NCBI RefSeq assembly: GCF_030012525.1
Contig: NZ_CP124855.1
Coordinates: forward strand, 2,542,001-2,606,000
From: Chryseobacterium gotjawalense
GTDB taxonomy: Bacteria; Bacteroidota; Bacteroidia; Flavobacteriales; Weeksellaceae
Length of the DNA stretch: 64,000 nucleotides
Direction of reading: 5' to 3'
Positions 46,966-55,622 of this stretch are shown piece by piece (position 1 is the first letter of the stretch; every line of letters starts with the position of its first letter). A model generated the notes under the pieces. That model saw nothing but the letters and a program-made list of their open reading frames with translations. It did no database searches and was not told where the DNA came from. The position numbers were made by a program, and so were the translations under genes.

Positions 46966-47694
46966 ATGATGAAAACTTCAAAAACCGTCCTCATCCTCGG
47001 CGGAAACTCAGATGTCGCGAAGCAGTGTGTTTTACAATACGCCCAAAAAGGATTTGAGGTTATGGCAGCGTCAAGAGATTTAGTTTCCCTGAAGAATTTT
47101 GTTATTGAACATCAGCTGGAAAATCAGGTTAAGCTTATTTATTTTGATGCGGTTGATTTTTCTTCACATCAGAAATTTTATGAGGAATTACCTGTAAAAC
47201 CTCATATCGTGATTTATGCTGCGGGATTTTTAAGTCAGAATAAGTATGCGCGCGGGAATTTTAATGATGCATTTCAGATGATGAAAGTGAATTACGCCGG
47301 CGCCGTTTCAGTTTTAAACATTATTGTAAATGATTTTTCCAATACAAATCTCGAGCGAATCATCGGTTTGTCATCACTTTCGGGAGTTCGGGGCAGAAAA
47401 AGCAATTTCATTTACGGAAGTACGAAAGCGGCTTTCAACACTTATCTTTCCGGATTGCGGCAGGAACTGCATTCAAGAAATATTGTTGTAAATGTTTTAG
47501 TAAGCGGCTATATCCGAACCAAAATAAATGAGGGTTTAAACTTGAACGAATCATTAATCATGGAGCCTGATTATGTTGCAAAACATATCGTCAACGCTGG
47601 AAATTCATTCAGCATTGTCCCCAACTGGAAATGGAAAATTATTTATTGGATTCTGAAATTATCGCCGGAAATTTTGGTAGCGAAACTGCCGTGA
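46966..47694 (+). CDS. SDR family oxidoreductase
   Basis: A 242-aa short-chain dehydrogenase. Nucleotide loop is VLILGGNSDVAK (a GGxxxVA variant of GxxxGxG), and the catalytic Ser-Tyr-Lys is in SSLSGVRGRKSNFIYGSTKA. Substrate unknown. It starts 9 nt after the crotonase gene, in the same direction. It ends convergent with recQ. Confidence 0.9.
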   Translation: MMKTSKTVLILGGNSDVAKQCVLQYAQKGFEVMAASRDLVSLKNFVIEHQLENQVKLIYFDAVDFSSHQKFYEELPVKPHIVIYAAGFLSQNKYARGNFNDAFQMMKVNYAGAVSVLNIIVNDFSNTNLERIIGLSSLSGVRGRKSNFIYGSTKAAFNTYLSGLRQELHSRNIVVNVLVSGYIRTKINEGLNLNESLIMEPDYVAKHIVNAGNSFSIVPNWKWKIIYWILKLSPEILVAKLP

Positions 47695-47789
47695 AAAATG
47701 CAGTATAATTTTACCATTCAATATCAAGTTTTGCTATTCCTTTCGCGGTATGAAAAGTTCAACTTCATTTTGTATTAAAATATGCATAT

Positions 47790-49982
47790 CTATAAACCAC
47801 GTTTTTGTTTTTCCTGCCATTTATAAAAGGCAACAGCAATATTGATTTCAAAATATGAATATTCTTCACCCAATTCGTCCTTTATGGCTTTTAAAGAGGT
47901 TAGAGTTTGAGACTTTGCGAGCGCGATAACAGGATCTATTTTGTTACTGTCCATTAGTTCGCTTGGTTTGATGGTTCCTACCTCCACGAAATTGGCCAGA
48001 TGACCTTGGATGGTAGTTATGGACAGATTCCGGATTTTTGCAATTTCTTCTATGCTGTTGCCGGCTCTGTACATTTGGAAAGTTGTGGTATAGGTTCCCG
48101 CTTCGTATTTATTTGCTTTTTTTGGTGCGCTTTGTTTTTTCGGAGTTTTCTCGGTTATTTTACTGCTCAGATTATTTCTGGTACAGAAATCTGATATAAG
48201 ATCTAAAAATATTCCCCCGTATTTTTCTATTTTAAAAGCTCCAAAACCACTTATCTGGTTCAGTTCTTCTTTGGTATTGGGGAGATAAGTTGCTAATTCC
48301 AGCAAAGTGACATCAGAAAAAATAACATAAGGTGGTACATTTTCTTTCTCGGCTTGCTGTCTTCTTAAAACTCTCAATTCATCAAATAATTCCGGATGTT
48401 CTGCGATTTCATTTTTCGGATACGAGGTTTCTATTTCCGCTACAGTCACTGCTTTGGCTAATTCTTTTACTTTTTGAAGGTTAACTTTTTTCTTGTTAAA
48501 TAAAACTTCTTTGCTTTTTTCCGTCAATTTTAATACAGAGAATTCTTCATTTGATTCATGCAGGAAATCATTAATTACTAATTGCTTTATTAAATTATGC
48601 CAATACGTTCTATCAGCGTTATTTCCAATTCCATAAGTTGGTAAACTGCGCATATAATCCGTGATTTTCGCTCCTTTTGATTCCCGGAGAAAATCGATAA
48701 TCAAATTTTTCCCGTAGCGTTCTTTCAAACGGAAAACAGCACTCAATAATTTCTGAGCATCAATAGTGGCGTCCCAATTTTCAAAATCACTGAGACAATA
48801 ATCACAGGAATTGCAATTTCCGGGATGCGGTTCTCCAAAATATTCCATGAGATATTGTCGGCGGCATTTTTGCATTTCAGCAAAGTCGGTCATTTGTTGC
48901 AGTTTTCGAAGCATTAATGTGGACTGTTCCTCATTTCCTTCAATCACTGCAAATTTTTTCAGCTTCATCACATCGGCATTGGAGTAAAATAAAATGGCTT
49001 CACTAGGCAAACTATCTCTTCCGGCTCTACCGGTTTCCTGATAATAACTTTCGATGTTTTTTGGAAGGTCGGCGTGAATCACAAAACGCACATTGCTTTT
49101 GTCGATTCCCATTCCAAATGCAATGGTAGCAACCATGACCCTTATTTTGTCTTTGATGAAATCATCCTGAATCTGCGCGCGTTCTAGTGAAGAAATTCCG
49201 GCATGATAAAATGCTGCATTGATGCCGTTTTCTTTAAGGTTATTTGCCATATCTTCCGTTCCTCGCCGGGATAGACAGTAGATAATTCCTGAATCATTCG
49301 GATGATCATTCAGGTATTGAATTATGTGACTTAAAACGGATTGTTTTGGCTGAACAAAATATTTAATATTGGGTCTGTCAAAAGATGAAATTAAAACAGT
49401 CGGTTGTTGAAGATTGAGCTGTTTAATGATGTCCTGCCTCGTAATTTCATCAGCACTTGCAGTGAGTGCGATGATTGGGATTTGTGGAAATTGTCTTTTT
49501 AAGCCATTCAAGAATAAATAATCCGGCCGGAAATCGTGTCCCCAGTGCGATACACAATGCGCTTCATCAACTGCAAATAAGGAAATATTGATGCCTTTTA
49601 TTAAGTTTAAAAAAGAACCGTTGTCTGCACTCAGTTTTTCGGGCGCAACATAGAGAAGTTTGAGTTTTCCTTCTTTTAATTGATGGAAAGTTTCATTCTG
49701 TTCAAGAGGATTCATCGAAGAATTCATATAGGCTGCAGAAACCCCATTCGCACGCAAAGCATCAACCTGGTCTTTCATCAAAGCGATTAAAGGCGAAACC
49801 ACAATTGCTGTTCCGTCCAAAGCCAATGCCGGAACCTGATAGCACAAAGATTTCCCGCCACCGGTTGGCATGAGTACAAACGTATCCTTTTTTGCAATTA
49901 CATTTTTAACCGCACTGGCTTGGTTAGGTCTGAAACTATCGTAACCAAAATACTGCTGAAGTATTTGTGTAGAAATTTCCAT
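47790..49982 (-). CDS. recQ: ATP-dependent DNA helicase RecQ
   Basis: RecQ (730 aa), a 3'-5' helicase in recombination and fork repair. Walker A is LMPTGGGKSLCYQVPAL near residue 40, the DEAH box is VDEAHCVSHWGHDF. The zinc-binding region is KCRRQYLMEYFGEPHPGNC followed by CDYCLSD, then winged helix, HRDC (near 560-640) and a C-terminal helix-turn-helix (SIEEIAKIRNLSITTIQGHL) as in other long RecQ proteins. Confidence 0.96.
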   Translation of the reverse strand: MEISTQILQQYFGYDSFRPNQASAVKNVIAKKDTFVLMPTGGGKSLCYQVPALALDGTAIVVSPLIALMKDQVDALRANGVSAAYMNSSMNPLEQNETFHQLKEGKLKLLYVAPEKLSADNGSFLNLIKGINISLFAVDEAHCVSHWGHDFRPDYLFLNGLKRQFPQIPIIALTASADEITRQDIIKQLNLQQPTVLISSFDRPNIKYFVQPKQSVLSHIIQYLNDHPNDSGIIYCLSRRGTEDMANNLKENGINAAFYHAGISSLERAQIQDDFIKDKIRVMVATIAFGMGIDKSNVRFVIHADLPKNIESYYQETGRAGRDSLPSEAILFYSNADVMKLKKFAVIEGNEEQSTLMLRKLQQMTDFAEMQKCRRQYLMEYFGEPHPGNCNSCDYCLSDFENWDATIDAQKLLSAVFRLKERYGKNLIIDFLRESKGAKITDYMRSLPTYGIGNNADRTYWHNLIKQLVINDFLHESNEEFSVLKLTEKSKEVLFNKKKVNLQKVKELAKAVTVAEIETSYPKNEIAEHPELFDELRVLRRQQAEKENVPPYVIFSDVTLLELATYLPNTKEELNQISGFGAFKIEKYGGIFLDLISDFCTRNNLSSKITEKTPKKQSAPKKANKYEAGTYTTTFQMYRAGNSIEEIAKIRNLSITTIQGHLANFVEVGTIKPSELMDSNKIDPVIALAKSQTLTSLKAIKDELGEEYSYFEINIAVAFYKWQEKQKRGL

Positions 49983-50045
49983 AGATCAAAATTTGTGTTA
50001 TGGTAAAAATAGTAAATTAAAAAATAATTTTATATTGGGATTAAT

Positions 50046-50088
50046 AAAAAAAATCCCATCGTTTCGGAAAACAATGAGAATTTTTTAT
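50046..50088 (-). terminator. Terminator of the HigBA operon
   Basis: AAAAATCCCATCGTT opposes AACAATGAGAATTTTT with several G-U pairs; a T-run on the minus strand follows. It lies between higA and recQ. Confidence 0.5.
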
Positions 50089-50114
50089 TGATTTTGATAT
50101 TTTAAAAGAGAATT

Positions 50115-50468
50115 TTAAACTCCTAAAATGACAGACGCATCTATATTTAATTTTTTACTTATTTCCCTTGCTACTTTCAAAGTAGGCTCAGACTTTCCAG
50201 TTAAATATTCACTGATCCTTGAGGGACTTACATTTAATAATTCTGAAAGTTTGACCTGATTAATATCCATTTCAAACATGCGTAATTTCAAAATTTCCTT
50301 TAAAGAAGGCTTTTCTACTGGAAAATATTTCTCCTCATAATCAGCAACCAAATCAGAAAGAAAATCTAATTCAATGAAATTCTTATCATCTTGTGAAGTT
50401 TCATTTCCTACTGTTTTCAGAAGTTCTTCAATTCTTTCGCAGGCTACTTCGTACTGTTTTTTTGTCAT
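50115..50468 (-). CDS. higA: HigA-like antitoxin (XRE helix-turn-helix)
   Basis: A 117-aa antitoxin starting at ATG 50468 (MTKKQYEVACERIEELL). A Cro/CI-type helix-turn-helix is near the C-terminus: KLSELLNVSPSRISEYLTG followed by EPTLKVAREISKKLNID. In this family the antitoxin binds the toxin and represses the operon. It begins 4 nt after higB; a longer frame to 50549 would overlap the toxin gene and is rejected. Confidence 0.88.
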   Translation of the reverse strand: MTKKQYEVACERIEELLKTVGNETSQDDKNFIELDFLSDLVADYEEKYFPVEKPSLKEILKLRMFEMDINQVKLSELLNVSPSRISEYLTGKSEPTLKVAREISKKLNIDASVILGV

Positions 50469-50472
50469 GATG

Positions 50473-50766
50473 TTAGATCTCTGAAGCATTAATTTTATCG
50501 TATTGAGAATGAGTTCCAATAAATCTGATGTAAACTTTCTGTGACGCAAAAATTATAATTGCTACTAACCGATAATGATTTCCTCTGATATTAAACACAA
50601 AACGATTATTTCCGACATAGTCTACAGAATTAAATGAATTCTTAATTTCTGCAAAATTCATCCAACTTTCGCCTTTAGTTCTCGCATACCAATCTTTTAA
50701 AGCAATTTCCGCATCGGGATACTTTAAAACAAAATCTTTAATTTTCAAAAAACTTACGATTCTCAT
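50473..50766 (-). CDS. higB: HigB-like mRNA interferase toxin
   Basis: A 97-aa toxin of the HigB (PF09907) type, an mRNA endonuclease. The C-terminal motif NHYRLVAIIIF, then KVYIRFIGTHSQYDKI, is the family hallmark. Toxin-first order is typical of hig loci. A consensus promoter ends right at its ATG, so the message should be almost leaderless. Confidence 0.88.
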   Translation of the reverse strand: MRIVSFLKIKDFVLKYPDAEIALKDWYARTKGESWMNFAEIKNSFNSVDYVGNNRFVFNIRGNHYRLVAIIIFASQKVYIRFIGTHSQYDKINASEI

Positions 50767-50772
50767 TCAGTA

Positions 50773-50803
50773 CAAATTTAATAATTATATTTTGAATTTC
50801 AAA
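50773..50803 (-). promoter_or_regulatory. Promoter of the HigBA operon
   Basis: On the minus strand TTTG (50800-50803), exactly 19 nt, TAAATTTG (50773-50780). The last base is only 6 nt before the higB ATG, so the 5' leader would be 0-4 nt. Confidence 0.75.
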
Positions 50804-50831
50804 TCATAATACCAAAAAACAAAATCACGAC

Positions 50832-52586
50832 CTAGGCTTTCAACTCAACTTTCAAAGCCAATTCATCCAACTGCTCCTCAGCAATTGCACTTGGCGCATC
50901 AATCATCACATCACGTCCGGAATTGTTTTTCGGGAAAGCGATATAATCTCTAATCACTTCATTACCATCAAGAATTGCCACCAAACGGTCAAAACCTAAA
51001 GCTAAACCAGCATGCGGCGGTGCGCCATATTGGAAAGCGTTCATCAAAAATCCGAATTGTGCTTCTGCATCTTCTTTCGTAAATCCTAATAAATTAAACA
51101 TTTTCGCCTGCAAATCTTTATCGAAAATCCTTACCGATCCGCCACCGATTTCGTTCCCGTTAAGAATTAAATCGTATGCATTTGCTCGGGCTTTTCCCGG
51201 ATCGGTTTCCAATAAATGAACATCTTCCGGTTTTGGCGAAGTGAACGGATGGTGCATCGCGTGGTATCTTCCGGTTTCTTCGTCCCATTCCAAAAGCGGG
51301 AAATCGATGACCCAAAGCGGTGCAAATTCTTTCGGATTCCTTAAACCCAAACGGTTCCCCAATTCCATTCTTAAAGCGGAAAGCTGGGTTCTCACTTTAT
51401 TTTCGTTTCCGGACATTAGGAAAATTAAATCTCCTCCTTTTGCCTCGAATTTTTCTGTGATTTTTTTTAAATCTTCTTCGCTGTAAAATTTATTTACGGA
51501 AGAAGTCACCACACCATCATTTTGGAATTTAATCCAAATCATTCCGTTGGCACCAATTTGTGGGCGTTTTACCCAATCGATCAGTTCATCGATCTGTTTT
51601 CTGGTGTAAACTGCACAACCCTCAACATTGATTCCGACAACCAGTTCTGCTTCGTCAAAAATTTTGAATTCTTTTCCTTTTACCAAATCATTCACTTCCA
51701 CGAATTTCATCCCGAATCTAATATCCGGTTTGTCATTTCCGTAATTTTTCATCGCATCTTCGAAAGTCATTCTCGGGAACTTTCCGAATTCTTTTCCGGC
51801 AATATCTTTCAATAAAGTCGCGGTCATTCCTTCGAAGATTTCCAGAACATCTTCCTGTTCTACGAAAGCCATTTCGCAATCGATCTGCGTGAATTCCGGC
51901 TGTCTGTCCGCTCTTAAATCTTCATCACGGAAACATTTTACAATTTGGAAATAACGGTCCATTCCGCCAATCATCAGCAACTGTTTGAAAGTTTGGGGCG
52001 ACTGAGGAAGTGCATAAAACTGTCCCGGATTCATTCTGCTCGGAACCACGAAATCTCTCGCGCCTTCAGGGGTTGATTTAATTAAAACCGGCGTTTCAAC
52101 TTCAATAAAATCCTGTTCTGATAAATAATTTCTCACTTTCTGCGCCATTTTATGACGGAAAATTAATTTGTCTTTCACCGGATTTCTGCGGATATCCAAA
52201 TATCTGTATTTCATTCGAAGCTCTTCACCGCCATCCGTTTGATCTTCAATAGTGAAAGGTGGCGTTTCTGATTCGTTTAAGATCGTCAGTTTTTCAACCA
52301 GAATTTCGATTTCTCCTGTTGGGATTTTCGGGTTTTTACTGATTCTTTCGATAACCTTTCCTTCGATTTGAATCACGAATTCCCGGCCGAGTCTATGAGC
52401 GTTTTCTAATAATTCTGCGGAAGAACGGTCTGCATCAAATACCAATTGCGTAATTCCGTAACGGTCGCGTAAATCAATCCACATCATAAAACCTTTGTCA
52501 CGAATGGTTTGAACCCATCCCGAAAGGGTTACGTTTTGATCAAGATTTTGTATAGTCAATTCTCCGTTGGTGTGCGTACGAAACAT
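50832..52586 (-). CDS. aspS: Aspartate--tRNA ligase
   Basis: AspRS (584 aa) charges tRNA-Asp. N-terminal OB-fold anticodon domain ([20 protein letters not shown]), then class II core: motif 2 [20 protein letters not shown] near 220 and motif 3 [13 protein letters not shown] near 540. The insert domain typical of bacterial AspRS is present. Minus strand, 65 nt before higB; a TATCTTTG element lies about 60 nt upstream. Confidence 0.97.
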   Translation of the reverse strand: MFRTHTNGELTIQNLDQNVTLSGWVQTIRDKGFMMWIDLRDRYGITQLVFDADRSSAELLENAHRLGREFVIQIEGKVIERISKNPKIPTGEIEILVEKLTILNESETPPFTIEDQTDGGEELRMKYRYLDIRRNPVKDKLIFRHKMAQKVRNYLSEQDFIEVETPVLIKSTPEGARDFVVPSRMNPGQFYALPQSPQTFKQLLMIGGMDRYFQIVKCFRDEDLRADRQPEFTQIDCEMAFVEQEDVLEIFEGMTATLLKDIAGKEFGKFPRMTFEDAMKNYGNDKPDIRFGMKFVEVNDLVKGKEFKIFDEAELVVGINVEGCAVYTRKQIDELIDWVKRPQIGANGMIWIKFQNDGVVTSSVNKFYSEEDLKKITEKFEAKGGDLIFLMSGNENKVRTQLSALRMELGNRLGLRNPKEFAPLWVIDFPLLEWDEETGRYHAMHHPFTSPKPEDVHLLETDPGKARANAYDLILNGNEIGGGSVRIFDKDLQAKMFNLLGFTKEDAEAQFGFLMNAFQYGAPPHAGLALGFDRLVAILDGNEVIRDYIAFPKNNSGRDVMIDAPSAIAEEQLDELALKVELKA

Positions 52587-52645
52587 AGTTTTTCAGATAT
52601 TAGAAGTTAAAATTGAAAGGTAGATTTGGTCTAAAATTTCAGTGG

Positions 52646-52653
52646 CAAAGATA
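52646..52653 (-). promoter_or_regulatory. Promoter -7 element of aspS
   Basis: Minus strand TATCTTTG, exact to TAnnTTTG. The -33 element is not clear. Confidence 0.4.
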
Positions 52654-52843
52654 AGTTTTTTGGACGATTGTAAGAAGGGATTATTTATTGTTGTTGCCGC
52701 ACAAATAATGCTCCTTGGTTTCATATACAGACAATTCGTAATAAAAAGACGATGTCTGGGACCGAATTCGGTTTAAGCACAAGTAAGGAGTAAACACCGA
52801 AAACTTTATGATTTTTTAAGAATTAGATTATTTAATTATTACT

Positions 52844-52851
52844 TAACTTTG
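52844..52851 (+). promoter_or_regulatory. Promoter -7 element of the THX gene
   Basis: TAACTTTG, exact to TAnnTTTG, 34 nt before the ATG; the -33 is degenerate. Confidence 0.5.
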
Positions 52852-52885
52852 TGAATATCAACATTAAAAAAACAAATTATTTATT

Positions 52886-53056
52886 ATGGGAAAAGGAGAT
52901 CAAAAATCGAAAAGAGGAAAAATTGTAGCGGGAAGTTATGGTAAAAAAAGACCACGAAAAGAATCAAAGCCAATGCTTGCAACGGTCGATCAGGTTGAAA
53001 AACCAGAAAAAGAAGTGAAGCCCAAAGCTGCGGCAAAACCTAAAGCAGAAAAATAA
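52886..53056 (+). CDS. 30S ribosomal protein THX
   Basis: A 56-aa basic protein. The N-terminal MGKGDQKSKRGKIVAGSYGK matches bacterial ribosomal protein THX (bTHX), which sits in the top of the 30S head; the rest is a Lys/Pro/Ala-rich tail (VKPKAAAKPKAEK). It is a single gene with its own promoter and a following terminator. Confidence 0.85.
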   Translation: MGKGDQKSKRGKIVAGSYGKKRPRKESKPMLATVDQVEKPEKEVKPKAAAKPKAEK

Positions 53057-53094
53057 GAGGTTAAATTAAAAAGAACAGCAAACCAAATTGAATA

Positions 53095-53128
53095 TAAAAA
53101 AACCGAAGAACATTCTTCGGTTTTTTTA
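53095..53128. terminator. Bidirectional terminator between THX and DUF937 genes
   Basis: ACCGAAG and CTTCGGT flank AACATT, with A-run before and T-run after. It should end both the plus-strand THX gene and the minus-strand DUF937 gene. Confidence 0.8.
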
Positions 53129-53138
53129 TATTGTAATG

Positions 53139-53801
53139 TTATTTTCTGTCAAATAGACTTCCTAAAAGTCCACCTAATCCGCCTTCTGATTGTTGGTCAC
53201 CGCCAAGAACACTTCGCAAAATATCCCCGAGTCCACCACTGGAACCTTGCTTAGCACTGCCAAGCACACTGCCGAGGATTTCAGTTAAAGGATTTGAGTT
53301 TCCTTGCGCTTGTTGTTGCTGAACCTGACTGGTCGCGTTGCCTAAAATTCCACCCAGTAGATCTCCCAAACCTCCGCCCGAATTTACGCCGGTTGCTTGT
53401 TTTTCTTTGCCGATAAATCCCATAATTACAGGAGCCAGCATTGCTAAAATTGGTCCGATTTTATCCACTGAAATTCCTGTTTTCTCAGAAAGTTGATTTT
53501 CAACATCTGGCTTTTGGCTGCCGAAAACATGATCGAGAATCGAAGCTCCTTCCTGTTGTCTTGCTGCTGCCTGAGAAGGATCATTTAAAATACTTCCGTC
53601 ATGATCTTTGTCCAGTGCGTTATTCAGCGCTTCTGCTTCCTGCGGATTGTCCTGAGATTTTTTTCTCAGATAAGAAATGACCAGTGGTGCAGCGACTGCC
53701 AATAAAGCGATAATTTGGTTTTTGCTGATTCCAAATTTGTTTTCAGCATCTGCCGCAACCTGATTTCCTGTGTTTCCTGTGATAAGGTCAATTAAACTCA
53801 T
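53139..53801 (-). CDS. DUF937 domain protein
   Basis: A 220-aa protein of the DUF937 family. It has two related helical segments (MSLIDLITGNTGNQVAADAE and QLSEKTGISVDKIGPILAML), each followed by a hydrophobic stretch. The C-terminal third is glycine- and glutamine-rich (GGLGDLLGGILGN, GGLGDILRSVLGG), as is common in the family. Function unknown. Convergent with THX. Confidence 0.9.
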   Translation of the reverse strand: MSLIDLITGNTGNQVAADAENKFGISKNQIIALLAVAAPLVISYLRKKSQDNPQEAEALNNALDKDHDGSILNDPSQAAARQQEGASILDHVFGSQKPDVENQLSEKTGISVDKIGPILAMLAPVIMGFIGKEKQATGVNSGGGLGDLLGGILGNATSQVQQQQAQGNSNPLTEILGSVLGSAKQGSSGGLGDILRSVLGGDQQSEGGLGGLLGSLFDRK

Positions 53802-53888
53802 ATTCGTGTGTTTTTAGAAAATTAATAATTAAAGTCATCAAAAATTAGTCCTTTTATTTTTTCTAAAAACGTAAAGAAATGTTAAAGT

Positions 53889-54395
53889 TTAATTTTTGAA
53901 AATAGGAACGTTTGAGCAGGCTTCGCCAAACATTAAAGATTTTACAAGTGGTTTCAGTTGTTCAACCAATTCGATATAGGCATTTTCCGGAATCGATTGA
54001 TCGCTGCAGCCTTTTACCAAAACTCTTTTACCAGTCAGTTCAGAAAAGTCATAAGTTTGAATGGCATTGTGCATCAATAAAACTTCCAGATCTTCTTTAT
54101 TTCCGAAAACGATTTTCTTTGCGGTTTCTGTTAATTTTGCAGTGAGCAGAAAGTAAGCCCAGAGTGGGACAATCGCATCGGCAGAATTATAAATATAGAC
54201 GTAACAATCTTTATATTCTTCGACGTTAATATTTGCTATTTTTTCACGGAAATCTTTTTCTTTTAAAATCAATTCCTGAAAAAGATAATCCTTCAGATCG
54301 ATACCGATCCGTTTGCCTTTAGGCACCAGTTCCGAGAGATCGAAGTTGACCAGCCCGCTTTCTGCAATTTTGTTTTTTATTTCTAAATCAGACAT
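53889..54395 (-). CDS. DUF2480 family protein
   Basis: A 168-aa Bacteroidota protein of unknown function. The closing VKGCSDQSIPENAYIELVEQ and LMFGEACSNVPIFK are the family's most conserved parts. Two cysteines are kept in these motifs, which may bind something. Soluble; divergent from lpxB, as is common in flavobacterial genomes. Confidence 0.88.
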   Translation of the reverse strand: MSDLEIKNKIAESGLVNFDLSELVPKGKRIGIDLKDYLFQELILKEKDFREKIANINVEEYKDCYVYIYNSADAIVPLWAYFLLTAKLTETAKKIVFGNKEDLEVLLMHNAIQTYDFSELTGKRVLVKGCSDQSIPENAYIELVEQLKPLVKSLMFGEACSNVPIFKN

Positions 54396-54451
54396 TTTTT
54401 TATTTTATCTTTGAACAAATTTAAGTATAATTAATGATTTGCTTTGAGCCA

Positions 54452-54487
54452 AAATCTCAAATCTCAAATTTTAAATCCCGAATCTAT
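54452..54487. repeat. Heptad repeat upstream of lpxB
   Basis: Units AAATCTC, AAATCTC, AAATTTT, AAATCCC, GAATCTA in phase, running into the likely TTG start of lpxB. Confidence 0.6.
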
Positions 54488-54488
54488 T

Positions 54489-55595
54489 TTGAAATACTAC
54501 ATCATCGCTGGCGAAGCATCCGGAGATTTGCACGCTTCTAATTTAATGAAATCGATTCTCAAAAAAGATTCCCACGCGGAATTTCGTTTTTGGGGCGGAG
54601 ATTTAATGACGGCTGTTGCTGGATTTGAACCGGTGAAACATTACAAAGACTTAGCTTTTATGGGATTCCTGGAAGTTGCCAAAAATTTGCGGACGATTCT
54701 GAAAAATATTAAAATTTGCAAAGAAGATATTAACCAATATCAACCTGATGTTTTGATTTTAGTTGATTATCCTGGTTTTAATTTAAGGATTGCTGAGTTT
54801 GCTAAAAGTTTAGAAATTAAAGTTATTTATTATATTTCTCCACAACTGTGGGCCTGGAAAGAGGGCCGTGTCGAAAAAATCAGAAAGTTTGTCGATGAAA
54901 TGTTGGTGATTCTTCCGTTTGAGAAAGAATTCTATAAGAAGCATGATGTTGATGCGCATTTCGTAGGACATCCTTTATTGGATGCGATTTCCGATTTGCC
55001 GGAAATGAATATCAGCCAGTTTAAAAAAGACAATCATTTAAACGGGAAAGAAATCATCGCACTTTTGCCAGGTTCACGTGAACAGGAAGTTACCAAAATG
55101 CTTGAATTAATGCTTTCTGTGCGTCCACATTTTAAGAATTACCAATTTGTAATTGCAGGAGCGCCAAGTTTGGCGAAGTCATTTTACCAGAAATATGTTG
55201 ATGAAAATGTTCATTTCGTTTCCAACAAAACTTACGATTTGTTAAGATGTTCAAAAGCGGCTTTGGTGACATCGGGAACGGCAACTTTAGAAACGGCTTT
55301 GCTCAATATACCAGAAGTGGTTTGTTACCGGAGCAGCACTGTTTCTTATGAGATCGGAAAACGCGTGGTTAAAAATATCAAATATATTTCTCTGGTCAAT
55401 TTAATTATGGATAAAGAAATCGTTACGGAGCTTATTCAAAGTGGTTTAAACACGAAGAATTTAGTTAAAGAATTATCCGCAATATTGAATGGAGAACAAA
55501 GAGAAAAAATATTAAACAATTACAAACAACTTAGGGAAAAGTTAGGTGGGAAAGGGGCTAGTGATGAGGCGGCAGCTATTATTGTAAAAGGGTGA
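54489..55595 (+). CDS. lpxB: Lipid-A-disaccharide synthase
   Basis: LpxB (about 368 aa) joins lipid X to UDP-diacylglucosamine to form the lipid A disaccharide at the inner membrane. KYYIIAGEASGDLH is at the N-terminus, and ALLPGSREQEVTKMLELML and ALVTSGTATLETAL are the nucleotide-sugar motifs. I use TTG 54489; the frame is open further upstream to TTG 54444, but that stretch is the heptad repeat. Confidence 0.94.
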   Translation: MKYYIIAGEASGDLHASNLMKSILKKDSHAEFRFWGGDLMTAVAGFEPVKHYKDLAFMGFLEVAKNLRTILKNIKICKEDINQYQPDVLILVDYPGFNLRIAEFAKSLEIKVIYYISPQLWAWKEGRVEKIRKFVDEMLVILPFEKEFYKKHDVDAHFVGHPLLDAISDLPEMNISQFKKDNHLNGKEIIALLPGSREQEVTKMLELMLSVRPHFKNYQFVIAGAPSLAKSFYQKYVDENVHFVSNKTYDLLRCSKAALVTSGTATLETALLNIPEVVCYRSSTVSYEIGKRVVKNIKYISLVNLIMDKEIVTELIQSGLNTKNLVKELSAILNGEQREKILNNYKQLREKLGGKGASDEAAAIIVKG

Positions 55596-55622
55596 TTTTA
55601 CCCGTGATTTTATCAGCGGAAG

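Noticed and set aside
50469..50549. Longer HigA N-terminus
   Set aside because: It overlaps the toxin gene; the ATG at 50468 gives the usual antitoxin start 4 nt after higB.
53441..53680. 79-codon plus-strand frame over the DUF937 gene
   Set aside because: It is opposite a well-supported DUF937 gene whose glycine-rich repeats create long open frames on the other strand.
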